64,000 nt of DNA from Novosphingobium kaempferiae (GTDB lineage Bacteria; Pseudomonadota; Alphaproteobacteria; Sphingomonadales; Sphingomonadaceae): positions 496,001 through 560,000 of the forward strand of contig NZ_CP089301.1 of the NCBI RefSeq assembly GCF_021227995.1, written 5' to 3'. Both the position numbers and the translations under genes were made by a program. Numbering within the stretch: position 1 is the stretch's first letter; every line of letters begins with the position of its first letter. Shown here one piece after another: positions 15,441 to 24,306 of this stretch. Under the pieces are notes generated by a model. The model had not been told where the DNA came from and did no database searches. It was given only the letters and a program-made list of their open reading frames with translations.

Positions 15441-17495
15441 TCACGGCACCTTCCGTTCCAATTCCGCCAGCCACACCGCCGCGCTGGCGTCCGATGGTGC
15501 GCGCCAGTCGCCGCGGGGACTCAGCGCTCCGGCGGTGGAAACCTTCGGACCATTCGGGATCGCCGAGCGCTTGAACTGACTGAACGCGAAGAAGCGCCGC
15601 AGGAACTTCTCCAGCCACGAGCGGATCGTCGCCAGATCGTAGGCGTTCTTCTTCGCGTCCGGGAAGGCATGCGGCCACGTCCCGGCCGACGCATCCCGCC
15701 ACGCATGCCACGCGAGGAACGCGACCTTCGACGGCTTCTGCCCGAAGCGCATGATGTGGTGCAGGAAGAAGTCGTTCAGTTCGTAAGGCCCGATCTTCGC
15801 CTCGGTGCTCTGGATCGCGCCGTCGGCGCCTGCGGGCACCAGTTCGGGGGAGATCTCGGTCGCCAGGATCGCCAGCAGGATCTCTTCGGTGGAGGCCGTG
15901 AACTGGTCGGTCGTGGCGCACCAGCGGATGAGGTACTGGATAAGCGTCTTGGGCACGCCCGCGTTGACCGCGTAGTGGCTCATCTGGTCACCGACGCCGT
16001 AAGTACACCAGCCCAGCGCCAGTTCGGACAAGTCGCCGGTGCCGATGACGAAGCCGTTGTGCTGGCTGGCGAGGCGGAACAGGTAGTCGGTGCGCAGGCC
16101 CGCCTGCACGTTCTCGAACGTCACGTCGTAGACCGGTTCGCCATCCGCAAAGGCGTGGCCGATGTCCTGTAGCATCGTCGTCGCGGTGGGGCGGATGTCG
16201 ATCTCCGCCGCCGTGATGCCGACCGCGTCCATCAGCTTCCACGCGTTCGACTTCGTGCCGTCGCTGGTGCCGAAGCCGGGCATCGTATAGCCGCGGATGA
16301 ATTCGCGCGGCAGGCCCAGCCGGTCGCAGGCGCGCGCGGCGACGATCAGCGCGTGGGTCGAATCGAGCCCGCCCGAGATGCCGATCACCAGCGACTTCGC
16401 CGCGGTCGATTCGATACGGCGCATCAGGCCGTCGACCTGGATATTGAACGCCTCGTAGCAGTCGGCATCCAGCTTGTCGGCGCGCGCGGGCACGAAGGGG
16501 AAGCGGCTGACCGGGCGCTTGAGGCCGATGTCGCCGCCCGCCGGGGCATGGCGGAAGGCGATGGTCCGGAATGTATCCTCCGGCCGCCCCGAGACTTCGG
16601 CGGCATCGTTGAAGGTCGGCACCCGCAGGCGGTCCATGACGATGCGGTCGCAGTCGACGTCGGCCACGCACAGTTCGGGCGCGAGCGAGAAGCGCTCGGA
16701 CTCGGCCAGCAGGTCGCCCAGTTCGTAGACGATGCCCTGCCCGTCCCACGCGAGGTCGGTGGTGCTCTCCCCGTGCCCCGCTGCACAGTAAACGTAGGCC
16801 GCCACCGCCCGCGCCGACTGCGCACGGCAGAGCATGTGCCGCTCGTCAGACTTGCCGATGACGATGTTGGAGGCGGAAAGGTTGGCGAGAATCGTCGCCC
16901 CCGCCATCGCGCCTAGCGAGCTTGGCGGCGTCGGTGCCCAGAAATCCTCGCAGATCTCGACGAAGAAGCGGAAGTTGCGCAGCACCTGCGAGGCGAAGAC
17001 GAGGTCGACGCCGAACGGCACCTCCTGCCCGTTCACCGCGATGGTGGCATTGCGGATCGCCTTGCCGCTGGCGAACCAGCGCTTCTCGTAGAACTCGCGG
17101 TAGTTGGGGAGGTACGACTTGGGCACCACGCCCAGCAGGCGACCCTGCGCGATGACGACGGCGCAGTTGTAGAGCCGCCCCTTCCTCTCCAGCGCGGCGC
17201 CGACCAGCAGCACCGGCGACAGGTCGGCGCTGGCCCTGACGATATCGGCGATGGCGCTCTCGACCGCCTCGATCATCGCGCCCTGCAGGTGCAGGTCGTC
17301 GATGGCGTAGGAGGACAAGCACAGTTCGGGGAAGACGAGCAGGTCGACATGCGCCTCATGCGCGCGGCGCGCCTCGGCCAGAATGGCGTCGCGGTTGGCA
17401 GCGACGTCCGCCGTGCGCACGCGCGGGGTGGAGGTGGCGACGCGCACGAAGCCGTGCTCGTGCATGCTGAAGAACGGGTGATCCTGCTCGGCCAT
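15441..17495 (-). CDS. nadE: Glutamine-dependent NAD+ synthetase
   Basis: 684 residues: an N-terminal nitrilase-type glutaminase domain (catalytic Glu in FPELCLSSY, Lys in VPKSYLPNYREFYEKRWF, Cys in VEICEDFW) fused to the C-terminal synthetase domain (ATP-binding SGGLDST). It converts deamido-NAD+ to NAD+ with ATP and glutamine. ATG at 17495 (MAEQDHPF) was chosen over 17501 because GAGGAAT lies 6-7 nt before it but abuts the earlier ATG. Length and order match the large bacterial NadE type. A palindromic repeat (17512-17631) occupies its upstream region. Confidence 0.96.
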   Translation of the reverse strand: MAEQDHPFFSMHEHGFVRVATSTPRVRTADVAANRDAILAEARRAHEAHVDLLVFPELCLSSYAIDDLHLQGAMIEAVESAIADIVRASADLSPVLLVGAALERKGRLYNCAVVIAQGRLLGVVPKSYLPNYREFYEKRWFASGKAIRNATIAVNGQEVPFGVDLVFASQVLRNFRFFVEICEDFWAPTPPSSLGAMAGATILANLSASNIVIGKSDERHMLCRAQSARAVAAYVYCAAGHGESTTDLAWDGQGIVYELGDLLAESERFSLAPELCVADVDCDRIVMDRLRVPTFNDAAEVSGRPEDTFRTIAFRHAPAGGDIGLKRPVSRFPFVPARADKLDADCYEAFNIQVDGLMRRIESTAAKSLVIGISGGLDSTHALIVAARACDRLGLPREFIRGYTMPGFGTSDGTKSNAWKLMDAVGITAAEIDIRPTATTMLQDIGHAFADGEPVYDVTFENVQAGLRTDYLFRLASQHNGFVIGTGDLSELALGWCTYGVGDQMSHYAVNAGVPKTLIQYLIRWCATTDQFTASTEEILLAILATEISPELVPAGADGAIQSTEAKIGPYELNDFFLHHIMRFGQKPSKVAFLAWHAWRDASAGTWPHAFPDAKKNAYDLATIRSWLEKFLRRFFAFSQFKRSAIPNGPKVSTAGALSPRGDWRAPSDASAAVWLAELERKVP

Positions 17496-17511
17496 CGGCA
17501 TTCCTCGAATT

Positions 17512-17631
17512 CGTCATCCCGGCGAAGGCCGGGACCGCTGGCCGTGAACAGCCCACCTGTCGGCAGGGCGCCCTGCGCGATGACGTTCACCTAAAGACCG
17601 CCAGCGGTCCCGGATCAAGTCCGGGACGACG
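17512..17631. repeat. CGTCRTCCCGG-type palindromic repeat, copy 1
   Basis: Begins CGTCATCCCGGCGAAGG and ends with CGGTCCCGGATCAAGT then CCGGGACGACG, so the ends are inverted repeats; the interior holds ACCGCTGGCCGTGAAC and the inverse AGACCGCCAGCGGT. A second copy with the same ends lies at 54764-54882. Confidence 0.8.
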
Positions 17632-17688
17632 ATTAGACTTTGAGAAATGCTCGCAATAACCCCTTGCCCTCGCCGCGCGCGCCTCTAA

Positions 17689-18111
17689 ATGCCGAAGCCT
17701 ATGCGCAGCCTCGACGATATCCGCGAAGAGTACGAATTTCTCGACGGCGACGAACGCTATCGGCTCCTCATCGAACTGGGGCGCGAACTGGACGACATGC
17801 CCGACGCGCTCAAGACCGACGCCACCAAGGTGCGCGGCTGCTCGGCCAGCGTCTGGGTCTATCCGATGGCGAAGGAAGACGGCACCCTGCACTTCCTGGC
17901 GGACAGCAACGCGGCGATCACCAAGGGGATCGTCTCGCTGGTGATCGCCGCCGTGCAGGACAAGCCCGCCGCGACCGTCGCCGAAACGGACATCGCCGCC
18001 GCGCTGGAACCGTTCGACCTGAAGAACCAGCTCTCGTCCAACCGGACGCAGGGCGTGCCCAACATGATCGCGCTGATCCGGGAGACGGCCGCGCGTTATG
18101 CCCAGGGCTGA
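17689..18111 (+). CDS. sufE: SufE-family cysteine desulfurase partner
   Basis: 140 residues, typical length. The active Cys51 lies in VRGCSASVWVYP, the conserved SufE/CsdE loop that accepts persulfide sulfur from SufS and passes it to Fe-S cluster assembly. The C-terminal helix motif (NMIALIRETA) fits. No sufS is in the window, so it works in trans. Directly followed, with no gap, by the DUF454 gene at 18112, suggesting co-transcription. Confidence 0.92.
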   Translation: MPKPMRSLDDIREEYEFLDGDERYRLLIELGRELDDMPDALKTDATKVRGCSASVWVYPMAKEDGTLHFLADSNAAITKGIVSLVIAAVQDKPAATVAETDIAAALEPFDLKNQLSSNRTQGVPNMIALIRETAARYAQG

Positions 18112-18471
18112 ATGAACCGGGCGGAGAAATACCTCTGGATCGCCGCCGGGGTGATCCTCGTCGGGATCGGCACGCTCGGCATCTTCCTGCCGTTGCTGCC
18201 GACGACGATCTTCTGGATTCTCGCAGCGGGCTGCTTTTCCAAGAGCCACCCGGAATGGGCAGAGCGGCTCTACCAGCATCCCAAGTATGGCCGCCACCTG
18301 CGTGAGTGGCGCGACCGGCGGGCGATCAGCCGCAAGGGCAAGATCGCCGCGCTCGGCACCATGGCGCTGAGCGTCGCCATCGTCTGGGCCACTGCCGGGG
18401 AGATGTGGGCACTGATCCCGCTCGCCGTGCTGGCGACGGTGGGGACGTGGATCTGGACGCGAGCGGAGTAG
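18112..18471 (+). CDS. YbaN/DUF454 inner-membrane protein
   Basis: 119 residues with three or four membrane segments. GIGTLGIFLPLLPTTIFWIL followed by CFSKSHPEWAERLYQHPKYG is the DUF454/YbaN hallmark (G-x-x-L-P-L-L-P-T-T-x-F...C-F-x-x-S). Function unknown. Its ATG follows the sufE stop immediately. Confidence 0.88.
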   Translation: MNRAEKYLWIAAGVILVGIGTLGIFLPLLPTTIFWILAAGCFSKSHPEWAERLYQHPKYGRHLREWRDRRAISRKGKIAALGTMALSVAIVWATAGEMWALIPLAVLATVGTWIWTRAE

Positions 18472-18482
18472 CGCCGAAGAGT

Positions 18483-18607
18483 TTTCCGTCAGCTCCTCTC
18501 CCGATCGCGGGGCGCTTGCCGTGGGGGGCATGGCAGGCCCTGCGGCGACCGGGACTTAGGTGGCTTTCAGCACGACCGATGCGCGGTCGTAGAGAAGCTG
18601 ACGGAAA
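18483..18607. repeat. Distant 12-bp perfect inverted repeat
   Basis: TTTCCGTCAGCT (18483-18494) and AGCTGACGGAAA (18596-18607) are exact inverse complements about 100 nt apart, in the 273-nt gap between the DUF454 gene and crtZ. The sequence between them is GC-rich and holds no convincing gene. The role is unknown; it may be a remnant of a palindromic repeat or a terminator base. Confidence 0.55.
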
Positions 18608-18744
18608 CACGGCTGACCGCTGCGCGGCCGGATTCGATGTGCGCAGGATATCCCTCCCGGCCGAAAGACAAAGAGGGGCGGAGGGCCGGTCAGGACGAAT
18701 CGAGACGCTTTCGAGGCGGATCGCTGCGTGCGCCGCCTGGCCGC

Positions 18745-19260
18745 TCAGTCCACCGCCTCGCGCAGCACGGCGATGCCCCGCTGGCGCTGTTCGCGCAGTT
18801 CGCGCTTGAGCGCGGCCGGATCGCGGGCGACGACGAAGCCGAAGCTGACGCCGCCTTCCTTGCCGATGGTCGCATGGTGCAGCTTGTGCGCCTGCACCAG
18901 CCGCTTGGCGTAGCCGCGCTTGGGCACCCAGCGGAAATAGCGCTGATGGACGAGGCCGTCATGCACCAGCGTATAGATGACGCCATAGATCAGCACGCCA
19001 AGCCCGATCCACGTCCCCGGTTCCCACGCGCCGCCCCCCATCACCAGCGGCGAGCCGAGCGCGAACATGCCGATGCTGATCGCCGCGCCGAACAGCGCAT
19101 AGAGGTCGTTCTTCTCCAGCACCTTGTCGTGCGGCTCGTGATGGTCGCGGTGCCAGGCCCAGCCGAAGCCATGCATGATGTACTTGTGGCTCGACCAGGC
19201 GACGAACTCCATGGCGGCTACGGTGGCAAGGACGATCAGGACGGCGGCAAGGACGGACAT
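18745..19260 (-). CDS. crtZ: Beta-carotene hydroxylase CrtZ
   Basis: 171 residues from ATG at 19260. A fatty-acid-hydroxylase-superfamily membrane diiron enzyme that hydroxylates beta-carotene rings to zeaxanthin. Histidine clusters: HKYIMHG, HRDHH, HDGLVHQRY and HKLHH. Hydrophobic segments (SVLAAVLIVLATVAAMEFVA and the ISIGMFAL region) place it in the inner membrane. Other carotenoid genes are not in the window, so it stands alone, as often in sphingomonads. It explains a likely yellow pigmentation. Confidence 0.95.
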   Translation of the reverse strand: MSVLAAVLIVLATVAAMEFVAWSSHKYIMHGFGWAWHRDHHEPHDKVLEKNDLYALFGAAISIGMFALGSPLVMGGGAWEPGTWIGLGVLIYGVIYTLVHDGLVHQRYFRWVPKRGYAKRLVQAHKLHHATIGKEGGVSFGFVVARDPAALKRELREQRQRGIAVLREAVD

Positions 19261-19443
19261 GGCCGCGCTTATAGACCCAAACCTCGCCTGCGACACTCTC
19301 TTACAATCGCACACATTCCTGCGACGGCCCATCTATCTGGCGTTCAGTTTGAGAGGCTTAAATCTGAACCCATCGGAACAACAGCTCCGAACCGGATTTC
19401 TACAGGCCCAGGACAAAGGGCCCAAGTCAAAGGAGTGCCTTCC

Positions 19444-19818
19444 ATGCGCAAGTTCACCAAGCTGATCGCCCCCGCTCTCGTCGCCGCGCTGGGCCTCACC
19501 GCCGTCGCGCCCGCCATCGCCGAGGCCGCGCCCTACCACCACAACGGTGGCCGCCAGCAGGCCGCGCGCCACTACGACATCCGCAGCGACATCAATGGCC
19601 TGCGCGCCAACATCGACCGCGCCGCCGCCCGCCGCACGATCTCGCAGCGCGAAGCCAGCGGCCTGCGCCGCGACGTCGCCGACATCCAGCGCCTCTACGG
19701 CCAGTACTCGCGCGGCGGCCTCTCCGCTCAGGAGACCCGCACCCTCGGCAACCGCGTGAACAAGGTCTACGTCGCCCTGCGCATGGAGCGCCACGACTAT
19801 GACCGCCGCCGCGGCTGA
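19444..19818 (+). CDS. Small secreted protein, unknown
   Basis: 124 residues. Sec signal peptide (MRKFTKLIAPALVAALGLTA, cleavage near AEAAP). The mature part is rich in Arg, Ala and Gln with heptad-like helices (DINGLRANIDRAAARRTIS, then EASGLRRDVADIQRLYGQYS) that suggest an alpha-helical hairpin. No family recognised. ATG 19444 has AAAGGAGT upstream. Its upstream region contains GTCGCAGG on the minus strand, related to motifs near other envelope genes in the window. Confidence 0.7.
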   Translation: MRKFTKLIAPALVAALGLTAVAPAIAEAAPYHHNGGRQQAARHYDIRSDINGLRANIDRAAARRTISQREASGLRRDVADIQRLYGQYSRGGLSAQETRTLGNRVNKVYVALRMERHDYDRRRG

Positions 19819-19891
19819 TAACAAAATTACTTGAAAGGGCGCGCTCGCACCGCTTGAATTGCGTGGCGAGCGCGCCTATTCGCGCCCAATC

Positions 19892-21340
19892 ATGACAACG
19901 AATCCGCGCACCCTCTACCAGAAGATCTGGGACGCCCACGTCGTCGACAAGCGCGACGACGGTACCTGCCTCATCTATATCGACCGGCACATCGTCCATG
20001 AAGTGACGAGTCCGCAGGCTTTCGAAAGCCTTCGCGCCGCCGGCCGCCCGGTACGCCGTCCCGACCTTACCCTTGCGGTGCCCGACCACAACCTGCCCAC
20101 CACCGCACGCCGCGACGCCAACGGCAACCGCGTGCCCATCGCCGATCCCCAGAGTGCCCAGCAGCTGGAAATGCTGGAAAAGAACGCCCCCGCCTTCGGC
20201 ATCCGCTACATCGGCGACGCCGATCCGGAACAGGGCATCGTCCACGTCGTCGGTCCCGAGCAGGGCTTCTCGCTGCCCGGCGCGACGATCGTCTGCGGTG
20301 ACAGCCACACCGCCTGCAACGGCGGCCTCGGCGCGCTGGCGTTCGGCATCGGCACCAGCGAAGTCGAGCACGTCCTCGCCACGCAGACGCTGCTGCTCAA
20401 GCAGGCGAAGACCTTCGAGGTCCGCGTTGAGGGCAAGCTCGGCGCAGGTGTGACCCCAAAGGACGTGATCCTGCACGTCATCGGCGTCATCGGCACCGCC
20501 GGTGGCACCGGCTACGTGATCGAATACACCGGCAACGTCTTCCGCGAGATGTCGGTGGAAGGCCGCCTGACCGTGTCGAACATGTCGATCGAGGGCGGCG
20601 CCCGCGCCGGTCTGGTCGCGCCGGACGAGACGACCTTCGCCTACGTCAAGGGCCGCCCCTACGCGCCGAAGGGCGAGGACTGGGACAAGGCCGTCGCTTG
20701 GTGGAAGAGCCTCGCGACCGACGAAGGCGCGACTTACGACAAGTCCGTCTTCATCCGCGCCGAGGACATCCAGCCGACCGTCACCTGGGGCACCAGCCCC
20801 GAGGACACCTCCGGCATCGGCGGCGTCGTCCCCAGCCCCGAAGACTTCGCCGACGCCTCCAAGCGCGATGCGGTCAAGCACAGCCTCGACTACATGGGCC
20901 TGACGCCCGGCACCAAGCTCACCGACGTCGAAGTGCAGAACATCTTCATCGGCAGCTGCACCAACAGCCGCATCGAGGATATCCGCGCCGCCGCCGAAGT
21001 GCTCAAGGGCCGCCACAAGGCCGACAACGTGAAGTGGGCGATCGTCGTCCCCGGATCGGGTCTGGTCAAGGCGCAGGCCGAGGCCGAGGGTCTCGACAAG
21101 ATCATCATCGATGCGGGCCTCGAATGGCGCGAGCCGGGCTGCTCGGCATGCCTCGCCATGAACCCGGACAAGGTTCCGGCGGGCGAACGCTGCGCCTCCA
21201 CCAGCAACCGCAACTTCACCGGCCGTCAGGGTCCAGGTGCGCGCACCCACCTGATGAGCCCGGCGATGGCCGCCGCCGCCGCCGTCACCGGCAAGCTGAC
21301 CGACGTGCGCGATCTGGCGCCCGTGACCGAACCGGCCTGA
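19892..21340 (+). CDS. leuC: 3-isopropylmalate dehydratase large subunit
   Basis: 482 residues from ATG 19892. With LeuD it isomerises 2- to 3-isopropylmalate in leucine synthesis. Aconitase-fold features: [28 protein letters not shown], and the 4Fe-4S ligands in [12 protein letters not shown] and [11 protein letters not shown]. The frame is open further upstream to 19859, but [18 protein letters not shown] is the conserved LeuC start. leuD follows after one small gene. Confidence 0.98.
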   Translation: MTTNPRTLYQKIWDAHVVDKRDDGTCLIYIDRHIVHEVTSPQAFESLRAAGRPVRRPDLTLAVPDHNLPTTARRDANGNRVPIADPQSAQQLEMLEKNAPAFGIRYIGDADPEQGIVHVVGPEQGFSLPGATIVCGDSHTACNGGLGALAFGIGTSEVEHVLATQTLLLKQAKTFEVRVEGKLGAGVTPKDVILHVIGVIGTAGGTGYVIEYTGNVFREMSVEGRLTVSNMSIEGGARAGLVAPDETTFAYVKGRPYAPKGEDWDKAVAWWKSLATDEGATYDKSVFIRAEDIQPTVTWGTSPEDTSGIGGVVPSPEDFADASKRDAVKHSLDYMGLTPGTKLTDVEVQNIFIGSCTNSRIEDIRAAAEVLKGRHKADNVKWAIVVPGSGLVKAQAEAEGLDKIIIDAGLEWREPGCSACLAMNPDKVPAGERCASTSNRNFTGRQGPGARTHLMSPAMAAAAAVTGKLTDVRDLAPVTEPA

Positions 21341-21357
21341 ACTGATAGGATAGTTTC

Positions 21358-21537
21358 ATGTCCAACGATTCCGACAACTCGCTGGCCGGAAAGGCCGCGC
21401 TCGCCGCCGGTGCCGCCATCGGTTCGGCCGCCATCGCCGCCGCCCTGCTCTTCGTGAAGCGCCGCAGCGACCGCAAGAAGACCGAAGCGCCGCCGAAGAC
21501 GAACACGGCGCCGCACTTTCCGTCAGAGACCGACTGA
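21358..21537 (+). CDS. Small single-helix membrane protein between leuC and leuD
   Basis: 59 residues, ATG 21358 to TGA 21537. Sequence layout: polar start ([12 protein letters not shown]), Ala-rich hydrophobic helix ([20 protein letters not shown], about 13-32), then a basic stop-transfer segment VKRRSDRKK and a polar tail. A GATAGGAT motif precedes the start, and the TGA overlaps the leuD ATG (TGATG), so it is translationally coupled to leuD. Shorter than the usual 60-residue cut-off and easily missed. Function unknown. Confidence 0.65.
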   Translation: MSNDSDNSLAGKAALAAGAAIGSAAIAAALLFVKRRSDRKKTEAPPKTNTAPHFPSETD

Positions 21538-22136
21538 TGCAGGCGATCAACCACGTCGCCGGCAAGGCGATCCCATTCGGCCGCAAGAACGTCGACACCG
21601 ACGTCATCATCCCGGCGCACTGGCTCAAGACCATCACCCGTGAAGGTCTCGGCAAGGGCGCGTTCGAGTCGGTCAAGAAGGAAGAAGGCAACGTCTTCAC
21701 CGACCCGGCCAACGCCGGTGCGCCGATCCTCATCGCGGGCGACAACTTCGGTTGCGGCTCCAGCCGTGAGCACGCGGCCTGGGCGCTGCTCGACATGGGC
21801 GTGACCTGCGTGATCGCGCCGAGCTTCTCGGACATCTTCTCGGGTAACGCCTTCAAGAACGGCATCCTGACCGTGGCGCTGCCGCAGGAGGCGATCGATC
21901 GCCTGATGGAAGTCGCACTGACCGACCCCATCGACATCGACCTCGAAACCCAGTCGGTGACGACCCCGTTCCAGGACCGCTTCACCTTCGAGATCGACCC
22001 GTTCCGCAAGCACTGCCTGCTCAACGGCCTCGACGAGATCGGCCTGACGATCGCGCAGGGCGATGCCATCTCGTCCTATGAAGGCAAGGCGAAGGACGGG
22101 CTGCCGTTTCTCGCCAAGGCCGTTCTGGCCGCCTGA
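21537..22136 (+). CDS. leuD: 3-isopropylmalate dehydratase small subunit
   Basis: 199 residues, the normal LeuD length. Swivelling-domain motifs: [36 protein letters not shown] and [18 protein letters not shown]. Completes the LeuCD isomerase. Its ATG overlaps the stop of the small membrane-protein gene upstream. Confidence 0.98.
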   Translation: MQAINHVAGKAIPFGRKNVDTDVIIPAHWLKTITREGLGKGAFESVKKEEGNVFTDPANAGAPILIAGDNFGCGSSREHAAWALLDMGVTCVIAPSFSDIFSGNAFKNGILTVALPQEAIDRLMEVALTDPIDIDLETQSVTTPFQDRFTFEIDPFRKHCLLNGLDEIGLTIAQGDAISSYEGKAKDGLPFLAKAVLAA

Positions 22137-22262
22137 CCCCCGTCGTCCCGGGCTCGCCCCGGGACGATGTCCTCGGCCTATGGGCCACTCCTCACGAATC
22201 GGGATTGCCCCGGCGCGCGCGCTTCCCTATCGGCAAGGACTGATCCAACCCGAGGTTGCCCG

Positions 22263-22580
22263 ATGACGAGTTTCCAGGACCGCGAGCGCGGCGAAGAGGC
22301 CAAGTTCGCGCATGACGCCGACACCCTGTTCCGCATTCAGGCGCGTCGCAACCGCCTGGTCGGCGAATGGGCGGCCGAGCGCATGAAGCTCTCGCAGGCG
22401 GAAACCGACGCCTACGCCAAGGCCGTCGTTCAGGCCGACTTCGAGGAAGCCGGCGACGAGGACGTGATCCGCAAGCTGCTGGGCGACCTCACCGCCGCCG
22501 GCGTCGATACCACTGAAGCCGAAGTTCGCGCCGCGCTCTCCGCCAAGCAGGCCGAAGCGCGCCGCCAGTTCCTGGGTTGA
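22263..22580 (+). CDS. F1-ATPase inhibitor zeta subunit (DUF1476)
   Basis: 105 residues. The start TSFQDRERGEEAKFAHD and later LAGEW-like LVGEWAAERM and FEEAGDEDVIRKLLGDL match the DUF1476 family, whose Paracoccus member is the zeta inhibitor of the F1-ATPase in alphaproteobacteria. It blocks ATP hydrolysis when the proton gradient fails. First of a likely run with bolA and grxD downstream. Confidence 0.9.
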   Translation: MTSFQDRERGEEAKFAHDADTLFRIQARRNRLVGEWAAERMKLSQAETDAYAKAVVQADFEEAGDEDVIRKLLGDLTAAGVDTTEAEVRAALSAKQAEARRQFLG

Positions 22581-22587
22581 TATTCCG

Positions 22588-22821
22588 ATGGGCATGACCG
22601 CAACCGAGATCGAGACGATGATCCGCACCGCGCTGCCGGATGCGGAAGTCACGATCACCGACCTCGCCGGTGACAACGACCACTACGCCGCGCACGTCGT
22701 TTCCGCCGCTTTCACGGGCAAGCCGCGCGTCGCCCAGCACAAGCTGGTCTACGAAGCGCTCGGCGGCCGCATGGGCGGCGTTCTGCATGCCTTGCAACTC
22801 ACCACTGCCGTCCCCAACTGA
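22588..22821 (+). CDS. BolA-family protein
   Basis: 77 residues, the short BolA/IbaG type. GDNDHYAAHVVSAAFTGKPR followed by QHKLVYEALGGRMGGVLHAL is the conserved core (x-x-x-H-x-x-x-V-S-x-x-F-x-G-x-x-x-V-x-Q-H-x-x-V-Y-x-x-L). BolA proteins bind a shared 2Fe-2S cluster with CGFS glutaredoxins, and grxD follows 30 nt downstream. Confidence 0.93.
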   Translation: MGMTATEIETMIRTALPDAEVTITDLAGDNDHYAAHVVSAAFTGKPRVAQHKLVYEALGGRMGGVLHALQLTTAVPN

Positions 22822-22851
22822 CGTTGCAACATATCCAAGGGTTTTACTGAA

Positions 22852-23181
22852 ATGTCCGACGTCAACGCCCGTATCGGCGACATCGTAAAGAGCAACGACG
22901 TGGTCCTCTTCATGAAGGGCACCCCGTTGTTCCCGCAGTGCGGCTTCTCCAGCCGCGCCATCGCCATCCTCGACCACCTCGGCGTCGCTTACGAGACCGT
23001 CGACGTGTTGCAGGACATGGAAATCCGCCAGGGCATCAAGGCCTACTCGGACTGGCCGACGATCCCCCAGCTCTACGTCAAGGGCGAGTTCCTCGGCGGC
23101 AGCGACATCATGATGGAGATGTACGAGGCGGGCGAACTGCACCAGCTCATGACCGAAAGCGGGATCGCTGCCCAAGGCTGA
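22852..23181 (+). CDS. grxD: Monothiol glutaredoxin (CGFS type)
   Basis: 109 residues. Active-site CGFS in FPQCGFSSRAI, preceded by VVLFMKGTP and followed by WPTIPQLYVKGEFLGGSDI: the Grx4/GrxD group that coordinates a 2Fe-2S cluster with glutathione and delivers it, in complex with BolA. Followed by a strong terminator at 23214-23243. Confidence 0.97.
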   Translation: MSDVNARIGDIVKSNDVVLFMKGTPLFPQCGFSSRAIAILDHLGVAYETVDVLQDMEIRQGIKAYSDWPTIPQLYVKGEFLGGSDIMMEMYEAGELHQLMTESGIAAQG

Positions 23182-23213
23182 TCTGCTGATCCGGCACACA
23201 GCCGAATGTCATA

Positions 23214-23243
23214 AAGGCTCGGGAAGCAATTCCCGGGCCTTTT
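23214..23243 (+). terminator. grxD terminator
   Basis: AAGGCTCGGGAA pairs with TTCCCGGGCCTT around a GCAA loop, followed by a TTTT tract. Confidence 0.85.
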
Positions 23244-23510
23244 GCTTGTGCGCCGCTGGTGAAGGGGAACCCCGGGGAGGCGGGTCCGGGAGACTGTCCG
23301 GCCCCGCCTCTATCGAGACTGCTTTCTCTCGAGGTACGATACTCCATAAGCATGGCGCGTGCCAGTTTTGATTTTCTTAGGAAATCAGCCGTTTCGTCCG
23401 CGCGACTGTCGGGCCGCCAATCGCAGGTTGTAAATCCTGCCGACAGTCCTGCCGATTCCCGCAAGCATTTTGCCCTTGCGACTGCCTGCCCCACGCGCGA
23501 CATCCTCATG

Positions 23511-24305
23511 ATGTTCCGCAGCCCCCCTTCCGACCAGCCGATGTCCGCCGATGGCCCCTCGGTCGTCCCCGCCGCCACGGTGGTCGTGTTCCGCCATGCC
23601 GCCGAGGGCGGACCGCCCGAACTGCTCATGCTCCAGCGTTCCGACGGCATGCGCTTTGCCGGGGGTGCGGCAGTGTTCCCCGGCGGCCGCGTCGATCCTG
23701 CCGACCGCGAACTCGCCCGCCGCATCCTGCCGGGCGAAGCCGAGGAGATCGCTGCGGCCCGCATCGCCGCCATCCGCGAGACGCTGGAGGAAAGCGGGCT
23801 GATGATCGCCACCCGCCAGCCCGTCACCGCGCAGGAGGCCCGCGAAGCCCGCGCGCTGCTGATGGAGGTGGGTCGCCTCGACATCGTGCTGGAGCGCTTC
23901 GGCTGGGAACTGGAGCCGCAGTCGCTCACCTTCTTCGCGCACTGGTGCCCCTTGTGGGAAAAGGCGTTCGACACCCGCTTCTTCGTCGTAGACCTCGGCA
24001 CCGGGGCGGTCGACGTGACGGTGGACGCGACCGAGAACTCGCGCCTGTTCTGGACCAGCGCCGCCGATGCGCTCGCCATGGCCGACAGCGGCGAGATCAC
24101 CGTGATCTTCCCGACCCGCCGCAACCTCGAACGGCTGGCGCAATACGCCAGCCATGCCGAGGCGCTCGCCGACATCGCCGCGCACCCGGTCTCGCGCATC
24201 AATCCGCATACCGAGCAGCGCGACGACGGCGAGTGGCTGGTGATCCCCGAGGGTCTCGGCTACCCGGTTCTCGGCCAGCTCAAGGCGACCGCGCGAAGAG
24301 GCTGA
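23511..24305 (+). CDS. Nudix hydrolase, NUDT19-like
   Basis: 264 residues from ATG 23511; ATG 23508 or 23541 (MSADGP) are equally possible and the frame is open to 23259. The Nudix box is present but with a long insertion after the GG pair: FAGGAAVFPGGRVDPAD then RIAAIRETLEESGL (the R-E-x-x-E-E-x-G core), as in the NUDT19/RP2 subgroup, some of which hydrolyse CoA-type substrates. Conserved downstream SLTFFAHWCPLW and a FFVV segment fit. Substrate not determinable. Confidence 0.85.
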   Translation: MFRSPPSDQPMSADGPSVVPAATVVVFRHAAEGGPPELLMLQRSDGMRFAGGAAVFPGGRVDPADRELARRILPGEAEEIAAARIAAIRETLEESGLMIATRQPVTAQEAREARALLMEVGRLDIVLERFGWELEPQSLTFFAHWCPLWEKAFDTRFFVVDLGTGAVDVTVDATENSRLFWTSAADALAMADSGEITVIFPTRRNLERLAQYASHAEALADIAAHPVSRINPHTEQRDDGEWLVIPEGLGYPVLGQLKATARRG

Positions 24306-24306
24306 T

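Noticed and set aside
23259..23510. N-terminal extension of the Nudix protein
   Set aside because: The frame is open, but the added residues overlap a promoter-like region and lack the character of the family.
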